A DNA stretch of 25,000 nucleotides from Armadillidium nasatum (lineage: Eukaryota; Arthropoda; Malacostraca; Isopoda; Armadillidiidae), in contig SEYY01003229.1 in NCBI GenBank assembly GCA_009176605.1, positions 1 to 25,000 on the forward strand, given 5' to 3'. Under the pieces are notes generated by a model that saw only the letters and a list, made by a program, of their open reading frames with translations, did no database searches and had not been told where the DNA came from. This document shows, one piece after another, positions 15,086 through 25,000 of the stretch. The stretch's first letter is position 1. Each line of letters opens with the position of its first letter. A program made the translations under genes and the position numbers.

Positions 15086-15368
15086 TGTAAATTTGGTCAT
15101 TTCAGGAACTAAATGATTCTTTAATAATAACTAAACTTTATCAATAAAGATTAATTTCAATTATATATTTCCATTGTTAAGTAGACACAAAATATTGTAA
15201 TCATAAAACTTCCAATATAAAATGCATCAACTCACATTATTATAATTATGTAATAATTGTGGCAGTATTTTAAAATTATTTTTCTCTGAATTCTTCTTCA
15301 GGTTTTCATTTCGTTTTCTAAAGTAAGCCTTAATTAACTTTTTCAGGAGGGATATCTTATGCTTACAT

Positions 15369-15420
15369 TAGTGAAGGTTTCACTAAGTAAAGAATACTTC
15401 TTTCTTTGTCAATCTATTTT
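15369..15420 (+). repeat. 52-bp direct repeat, copy 2
   Basis: Identical to 15034-15085. It is followed by a pyrimidine-rich stretch with a (CT)n run at 15552-15567. No gene is seen between 15421 and 15900. Confidence 0.95.
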
Positions 15421-15899
15421 CCCTCTCTCTCTTTGACTCTTAGAATCTTTCTTAATCCACCTCTCCTATCTGTTTCCCTCTCAACCACCCTATCTTTTTT
15501 TCTCACAAATCCTATATTTTTCCTACTTTCATTTCTATTTTGTAACCCTTGCTCTCTCTCTCTCTCTTTCAAATTGCAAATCGAACCCTTGAATCTCTAA
15601 TTATATCATCCTAAGGGCATTTGAATCTACATTACATACTTTTGTGCTATAGCTCATTTCACTCTTTGTTACATAAATATAACCCTTGGTTTATAAAAAT
15701 ATTTACTGATAAAATATTTTTCCAAATCGTGACAATATACCTTTTTTTCTTATTGGGAGTTCTTGTTTTACTATCTATTCTGATATGTATGTCCTGAACA
15801 CAAATCATATCCCCTCTAACAAACCTTCCTTACATAATGCACATGCACAGTTCTTCCAATCACATTTTATGACTCCTACTTGCTAAGTCACTATTATTC

Positions 15900-16792
<893 letters not shown>

Positions 16793-17026
16793 TTAGGAAG
16801 AAAATTAAAGGATTGATCAAAATTTTTAGGATTCCAGCTGGAACTAAAATTGTTAGTTTTGGCATACCCCTAAATTCAAAATGATATAGACAACCTATCA
16901 AGGAACTTAAAATACTTACCTTATTAGTAAGAGAAATAGTGGGAAAACTGTGGAATACAGAAAAATCAAGATACTTAACCTTTAACCTTGACACATACAA
17001 GTTTTAAAGATAATTAAAAAGGATAC

Positions 17027-17187
17027 TGTGTAAGTGTGTTCCCAAGAAGGTAGAGCCAAAGTCTTGGTATGGTAGATAAATATGGTATTGTAGCTAATTC
17101 TGGCAGGGGACTTGATGCATTAAATTTCAAAACGTGTTCGTAAATACTCGGAGACGTCAGTAAAAATGCGGGTATGGAGAGTGCGTG
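17027..17187 (-). CDS. SLC35B4: SLC35B4-like nucleotide-sugar transporter, penultimate exon
   Basis: A 161-bp exon on the minus strand. It starts after a TTTTTTATAG acceptor with HALSIPAFLLTSPSIYEHVL, where the family has HALPLPGF, and continues to IPRLWLYLLGNTLT. It ends in two bases (CA) that join the A opening the next exon to give Gln. The start phase matches the upstream exon, which ends on a complete codon. The donor is GTATCC, weaker than the GTAAGT of the two upstream exons. The segment covers a luminal loop and two transmembrane regions in the family layout. It is too fragmentary to score by length alone, but the exact phase fit with both neighbours makes it convincing. Confidence 0.9.
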
Positions 17188-17283
17188 CTATAAAAAATAG
17201 AAATTAACCTTAATTAAGGATGAATGGAAAAATTATTACAAAAGTAATGCAACGAACTATTTAAAACATTAAAAAAAAAGGTA

Positions 17284-17350
17284 TTTATTACATGTCCTCT
17301 TTTAACAAAAAAAGGTATTCAAAAGGCTTTATTACATGTCCTCTTTTAAC
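17284..17350 (+). repeat. 23-bp direct repeat inside a short intron
   Basis: The word tttattacatgtcctctttt plus aac occurs at 17284-17306 and 17328-17350, both inside the 234-bp intron between the two middle transporter exons. Confidence 0.92.
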
Positions 17351-17421
17351 TTTTAAAACTAAAAATATGACCTAATTAGAGAAAGCGATTTTTCCTATGC
17401 CATACTTTGACTTAAACTTAC

Positions 17422-17580
17422 GATGTAAAATAATGCCTCTTTTGGATGTTTGCCATATTTTGTATACAAGCACTCTTGATAAATGCCCATTCGAGCAGAC
17501 AAGAAAAGAGCAAAAGTCAAAATAAAAATGCCCTGCAGCCAAGTAATGAAGTCTGCTTGATAATCATCTGGATTTTCACT
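17422..17580 (-). CDS. SLC35B4: SLC35B4-like nucleotide-sugar transporter, internal exon
   Basis: A 159-bp minus-strand exon of 53 whole codons, bounded by a TTTCTACAG acceptor and a GTAAGT donor. It encodes SENPDDYQADFITWLQGIFI, one transmembrane helix, then SARMGIYQECLYTKYGKH and PKEALFYI. The RMGI(F/Y)QE.LY..(F/Y)GKH.KEALFY block is the most recognisable signature of the SLC35B4/YEA4/Efr group and is the main reason for the gene call. It follows a 5.3-kb intron holding a copia relic and precedes a 234-bp intron. Both ends are phase 0, in agreement with the neighbouring exons. Confidence 0.94.
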
Positions 17581-18422
17581 CTGTAGAAACAGTTATACAA
17601 AATTTATTATTTTATTATCAGGATTGTGGAGCCAGATACTTTTGCAGGCTCCAGACTTTTAATTAAATAGGTAGCATATAAATTATATTTTTACTGTTCA
17701 TCCGGCCTAAAAGTTGGGCAACACAGTTCATATCCGCAGTCAACAAATTCGCAGAGTAAGCAGCAGTAACATTTGATAAAATGATAAGATAAGAATTACC
17801 TTTCAATTCATTTTTCATAACATATTAGTAACGCTTGTTGATCCGAAACATTTTACTCACGAAGAAGACGAAAATCAGTAAACCAATGTAAAAATAACTT
17901 TACTTTAAAATTTTAACTGCAATTATAGCTTATTTAATTCTGATGTAATTTTTGAGCAGCGTCAAATAATATTTTAATATTTTATAATATAAAAAGTTTA
18001 AACTATGGGAGTTGTTATTTTTTCTCAAAATATATTATAAACAATATTCATATTTTTAAAAACTATTGAAAATTTACGAATAACTACTATCAACAACTAT
18101 TAACTACTGTCAACAGTGTAATATGAAAAAATAATCATCCATTACTCTTTACAGTGCTTCCACATTATTTCTCCCAGTCTGTACAGATAATTTAATTCTC
18201 ACAATTAAAATACATAAAGTTTAAGAATCAAAAGTTGGCTGCATCAAATAATCTAAAATTAACAAAATAAACGGTAAAAATAAGGGAAAAGTCACTATAA
18301 CTAAAATTTTGAATGTTTTAAAAAGAAAATTTAATAGAAAAAGGTTCAAAAGTTTTTATTCATTTTCCCTTTCTCTCTTTGTTATTTTACTTTTCACTGA
18401 AGGTTAAAAAGAAAGTATTAAA
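17581..18422 (-). other. Intron sequence, nothing recognised
   Basis: The start of the 5.3-kb intron region as read along the plus strand. AT-rich, with no protein-like frame. Confidence 0.5.
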
Positions 18423-18738
18423 AAAATTATAATTAGTTTCGGATTTCATGGGCAGAGAAAGTTAATAATAAAACTAAAAAGTCACCTCATTAACAAATAT
18501 AATTAGAAAAAGAAATCTTTGTAGTTAAAATAAACGTTACTTGTTTTAAGTCTTTCTGGAGTATAATTATAAAATTATAATTTTGGTTTCAGATTTCATG
18601 GGCAGAAAGTTAATAATAAAACTAAAAAGTATACTGACACACTTTAAAAGTCACCTCATTAACAAATATAATTAGAAAAAGAAATCTTTGCAGTTAAAAT
18701 AAACGTTACTTGTTTTAAGTCTGTCTGGAGTTTAATAG
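18423..18738 (+). repeat. Tandem duplication, about 150-bp unit
   Basis: The block from attataatt...ggatttcatgggcag through taaacgttacttgttttaag at 18425-18565 recurs at 18574-18735. The second copy has about 22 extra bases (tatactgacacactttaaaa and flank) before the shared gtcacctcattaac. A few single-base changes separate the copies. It lies in the transporter intron just upstream of the copia relic. Confidence 0.9.
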
Positions 18739-19786
18739 CAAATACTGATTTAAAAAAAAACAGTGGTGGCATTGCACAGTTCCAAAGGAGTTTATAAGAA
18801 TATGGTTGAGAGAGAGAAAAAAGAAGCAATATGTTTAATATTCAGTGGAAAGAGATTTAGAATTTAAATGGTAGGGAAAACAAGTTAAAGATTGTCTAAT
18901 TTAATATTAGTAGGGAAATGTGTGGAATTTCAGGGGTTTTAAATAAAACCGACCAAAAATTGAAAAGCTTTACATATTGTGGAAGATATGGATGTTAAGG
19001 GGTTGAAAGGGAAACAGGGTGCAAAAAAAATTTACTACACAAAGTTTAAAAAAAGATTTAAAGGTGGAGAAATTTACAAGGAAATTTTTATTTTTTTTAA
19101 ATATTGTAAGAAAAAGAAAATAGAGCATAAGAGATTTATTAAACATATTTTGAAGTGACAAAAGAAGGAGCCTAGAGCAGGAGAAGTAGAAATGAATGAA
19201 GAGTTACTATATATTAAAACAATCTTAATTTCCGGAAAAAAAAAAAAGAAAAAAAAAAAAGGAAAATAGAGACAGTTAGAAACCACAAGGGCCTATCGAG
19301 ACTGTCCCAGTCCAAACAAATAATAACAATAACAATACTAATACATGCACAAAAGACTAGGTCTATCCCATCCCTAGTTATCAGTTCATTCATGTAAAGA
19401 TAAAAGTAAAACTAAGCCCAATTATACATGCAATATTCAATGAACAATCCCCCACTACAAAAAAAACTGCCATTAGGCTTAGTCATGTGGTAAAGATTTG
19501 AGTTACGAAACACTAAAAATAATTAGAAAGAAATTTCCAGAGTTTGGAAGAAAAAAAGAAGAGTGATTGAATGGAAAGAAATTTAAAAGGAGAATTAAAA
19601 AAATGAGAGAAAATTTAAGGAAAAAAATCCAATTGGTGGATATGAAAGAAGAATAATTAATAAGAGAAGAATTTCTTAATTTAATTTGAAGAAACAAAAT
19701 ATGAATCAATCAAGTAGTAGATATCTTGTAAATTACAACATAAATTACATTACTTACTTAATAATAAAAGGCTTACAATGGCTGAT

Positions 19787-19812
19787 TAAAAAAAAAAAAA
19801 AAAAAAAAAGAA

Positions 19813-19855
<43 letters not shown>

Positions 19856-19969
19856 AAGAAGAAGAAGAAAAAAAAAAAAAAAAAAAAACTGGAAAAAAAA
19901 AAAAAAATGGGAATGGAATTAGTTTAATAAAGAAAAAAATCTGGATAAAAAAAAAAAAAAAAAAAAAAA
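19787..19969 (+). repeat. Poly(A)/purine run cluster
   Basis: Runs of A up to about 29 long, broken by a T run, GAAGAAG and a few G. The long Lys/Phe open frames here are artefacts of composition. Length accuracy in assembly is doubtful. Confidence 0.95.
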
Positions 19970-20887
19970 GGTAATTTACTGTCAAATATTTATGAAGATA
20001 CACTGTCATTTGAGGACAAAATTGGTGAATAGTTGAAAAAGGAAGATGGCATAAGAAGTAAATAAATCGAAAATGAGACGGGGGGGAAAAAAAGGGGAAA
20101 TAATAAGTAGGAAATTGCAACTTCAAGTTGGCTATGCTCAATAGGAAAGACTTGTAAAGGTGAACCTTATAGAAAGATATAAAAGAAACGGTAAGACAGT
20201 GGTGGCGGTTCCCAATGATCTGTAAGCTTAAAGAAGGATGGACATTTAATAATAGTGGATATGTGTCAAGTAGATATTGTCAAGCATCCTGGGTAAAAAG
20301 CAAACCAAAAATAAATTTGTTCAGAGATTTAAAAAATGAGTAAAAATTTTTTTAATCCACCATTAAAATTTTTTTATCAGATATGCTCTGGAGTTGCATA
20401 ATGAGAAGATTCAAAGAATGACAGGAACCAATATAAGGATGTTAAGGATGTTAAGAGTCCGTGGATTAATCGGTTATATGAAAAAATAGGCATTATCAAA
20501 GATATTATCAGGAAGTTAAAAGTAGATAGTTTTAATTAAAACAAAGAATGGTCTAATTAATAAAGTATATTTTTCTCCCTCTAATCAGTTAGTATCTGGC
20601 AAAAATCGAGTACTGGCAAACTTTTTAAGGAAAATAATCCATGCAAATATTAAAAATTGATAACGAGAGTGAATTGATAAAGAACAAGTTGGAGACTATG
20701 AATATAGCTGGGGATACAGCATATAAAACATATGAGTGAGAGAATTATAAGAGCATATAGGAGTAATATAAAAGAACATAAAATAGAAGATCTTCAACTG
20801 TATGATGAGGTGTTTTATAAAGGGAATGTGTAAAAAGAATGGAAAAGTGTAGCTAAAATAACTGGAATAGATGGGAAGAATATAATA

Positions 20888-20945
20888 GTAAAACAAAGTG
20901 ATTCTGTAAAGAAATGGTAAAACAAAATGGATCTGTAAGGAAATT
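20888..20945 (+). repeat. 29-bp tandem duplication
   Basis: The unit beginning gtaaaacaaa at 20888 is repeated at 20917 with several changes. It duplicates the end of the copia post-integrase segment, five bases before a TA tract. Confidence 0.75.
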
Positions 20946-21087
<142 letters not shown>

Positions 21088-22330
21088 GTGGGCAAAGGCC
21101 AGAGGCCTATAAATCTCAACCAGAGTTGGAGAATAGCAGAATCACAGTCAATTAAAAGCCGGTATGTCCGAATACATGGAATTTTTAATGTGTACAAGTC
21201 TAAGGAAGTTGGGAAAACAGATAAAGGGAGTGTTCCAGACTTTTTTGGTCATTAGCCATTAAAAAACGAAGTTGGAAATAACAATAAAAATAATGGAAGG
21301 AAAAGGGATATGTAAAGCCAAGGTATGAAGAGCTAGATGAATATCTTTTTAAAAGTGAACATACATGCGTTCCAGAATCATCAAAGTTATGTTTAGCAAT
21401 GATAAGGCATAAAGATTGTCTGTGTAAAACAATAGACATATAAACTGCATACTTGCAGGATAAACCAAAGATAAGAGAAATATATTTGAAGCTATCTTAA
21501 GAAGCTACATGGAAAAGCTCTTGGAGATTAAATAAAACTGTATAAGGATTGAATAGTGTGGCTAGGTTTTCGTACGATATGGAAATTTATTATTGTAATA
21601 AACAAAGCATTACTAAAGTAATAAAAAGTTAAAAGTAAGAAAAGTATGTTTCAAAAGTTTTTCACTGGAAAATACTATAATCTTCTGACATGTAGATGAT
21701 TTTTGCTTTGAAAGAAATTAATAAAGTTAAAAATGAGTTACATAATAAACGAAATAGTAAGAAGATATAAGAATATATGTGGCTCAAGTAGAGGAAATAA
21801 AGATACAAAAATTTTTTTTCCATTTTTTGAGTCTAGAGTGTCCAATGAAAGTGAGATGACAGAGTATGAAATCTTTGTTGAACTGATTAAATAGGTAGTT
21901 CAATGCACTATTTTAAAAAAATAACACCAGCTTATATGAAGAAGTTTACAAAAATGATGAAGAGAATGAGTTACCTGCACAAAAGAGGTAGATAGGTAGC
22001 TAGTAAAGTTCACGACTGAAGTAAGACTTAGGTAGAACAGTAGGCAGGAACAATATGTCCAAGAAATTTGGTAAGAATTAATGGAGAATAGAAAAATATC
22101 AATAACTATGAGAACTGAAAGTAAAACTCTGTATTAAATATTTCAATTTACATCAGGAGTTCAAAGAAAAATATTGAGAATTTGGTATTGCGGCATTAAA
22201 ATAAATGTTACAGTGAGAGGAAAATAAAAAGAGTTGAATGGGTTAATACAAATTAATAAGTTGTTGGAAATATTGATTACAGATGGAATTAAGGATACTG
22301 TATTAAGGAAGTGTACCCGAAAAAGATGAA

Positions 22331-22516
22331 ACTAAGAAAAGAAAAATATTCAAAGTTGAAATAACCTTTACCTTTTATTTTAGTTTGTTTTACTTCTCCT
22401 TGCTTTTCATATTTGCATAAAATGACATGATGTCATTTTGTATTATTATCACGAAGTTATTTTTTTTTTTAAATTATTTTTGTATACAAATAATATTTCC
22501 TCATTTTTTTTTTTTT

Positions 22517-22596
<80 letters not shown>

Positions 22597-22921
22597 TTTT
22601 AATTTTATTTTAAAAATAAAGTTGAAACAAATTTCATAAGTGAAGTAATAGAACATAAGAGAACATAAAATATGGAAATAATTATTAGAAATAATAATTA
22701 TTAGAAATAATGTTATACTGAAAAAGATGAGACAAAAGAGAAAACTAATATCTGTACCTCACATGATCTGAAGAACTTAATAAATTTAAATATATGCTGA
22801 CACGCTTCCATAATACATCAATAGAAGGATAAACGATAAAAAAAAATCTTCATAGTAAAAATAAAGGAAGATCTGTTTTAATTCTGTAAGGAGTGGTACT
22901 ATAATCGATATAAACACTTAC
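22331..22921 (-). other. Intron sequence with a 76-base T run
   Basis: AT-rich intron between the copia relic and the most upstream exon. It contains the T run at 22519-22594 and a 15-bp tandem repeat near 22679-22709. No gene is seen. Confidence 0.55.
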
Positions 22922-23053
22922 AATATTCTCGGCCGATGCCAGTGTGCATACTATTGTTCCAATGGTAATCATAACGACAGAAGCATATTTGAGAACCGTG
23001 TATCGCCTCCCAAGGACAACCATTCCCATTATCATACTGGCAATAAGACCACC
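22922..23053 (-). CDS. SLC35B4: SLC35B4-like nucleotide-sugar transporter, most upstream exon seen
   Basis: A 132-bp minus-strand exon of 44 whole codons with a strong acceptor (CTTTTTTCTCTTACAG) and a GTAAGT donor. It encodes GGLIASMIMGMVVLGRRYTV, then LKYASVVMITIGTIVCTLAS and AENI, collinear with the family segment SLIANMILGIIILKKRYS. This is the hinge of two transmembrane helices around the conserved (R/K)RY motif, as in other drug/metabolite-transporter superfamily members. The preceding roughly 100 residues of the family, including the N-terminal helices, are not found between 23054 and 25000, so the gene very likely begins outside the window. An ATG lies inside the exon, but the upstream splice acceptor and the homology before it argue against using it as a start. 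Confidence 0.93.
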
Positions 23054-23881
<828 letters not shown>

Positions 23882-23938
23882 TAAAACAATTTACTCAAGG
23901 ACACCTTATGTACTTCTTTTTACTCTCTCTACCGTCTG

Positions 23939-25000
<1,062 letters not shown>

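Noticed and set aside
19686-20141. Poly-Lys (plus) and poly-Phe (minus) frames
   Set aside because: They come from A homopolymers within the copia relic.
22427-22639. Phe-rich 70-codon frame
   Set aside because: It is produced by the 76-base T run.

Overview
This window looks like nuclear DNA from an animal with a repeat-laden, AT-rich genome. It shows spliced exons with GT-AG introns, fragments of non-LTR retrotransposons of at least four kinds, a decayed Ty1/copia element, and about a dozen very long (TA)n microsatellites. The LINE families and the amount of (TA)n fit an arthropod, most likely a decapod crustacean such as a shrimp or crab. That assignment is inference from repeat style, not from a marker gene.

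The only cellular gene I can support is on the minus strand. It is the C-terminal two thirds of an SLC35B4-type nucleotide-sugar transporter (Drosophila Efr / human SLC35B4 family). It is carried by four exons at 23053-22922, 17580-17422, 17187-17027 and 13604-13373, and the last contains the stop codon. Phases agree at all three junctions and the 227 encoded residues are collinear with the family. The N-terminal exons are not seen and probably lie beyond 25000. The predicted protein ends in a KKxx dilysine motif, which fits an ER or early Golgi location.

Layout. 1-2165: LINE copy A (plus strand, Jockey/CR1-like, no RNase H seen), with a spacerless foldback near its linker. 2228-2395: (TA)n. 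2396-3872: LINE B (plus), the C-terminal half of a reverse transcriptase still open for about 360 codons, ending in an A-tail that runs into (TA)n (3875-4166) and a 28-bp minisatellite (4171-4332). 4333-5716: AT-rich DNA with one (TA)n. 5717-8700: LINE C (minus), a decayed RT plus RNase H element. 8700-13372: mostly uninterpretable AT-rich DNA with TA tracts, a possible TE-protein fragment at 9574-9837 and a 31-bp palindrome. 13373-23053: the transporter gene. Its 3.4-kb last intron holds a minus-strand CR1-like RT relic, and its 5.3-kb intron holds a plus-strand Ty1/copia relic that is itself split by a TA tract. 23054-24093: AT-rich DNA with an almost perfect 36-bp-arm hairpin between two TA tracts. 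24094-25000: LINE D (plus), an endonuclease and linker fragment of the same family as LINE A, running off the window.

No rRNA, tRNA, CRISPR array, promoter or operon-like structure was found. None of the mobile elements appears intact. The main structural theme is that nearly every transposon fragment begins, ends or is interrupted at a (TA)n tract. I did not find a convincing undescribed enzyme system; the best leads are the hairpin between TA tracts, the LINE foldback and the A/C-biased LINE B.
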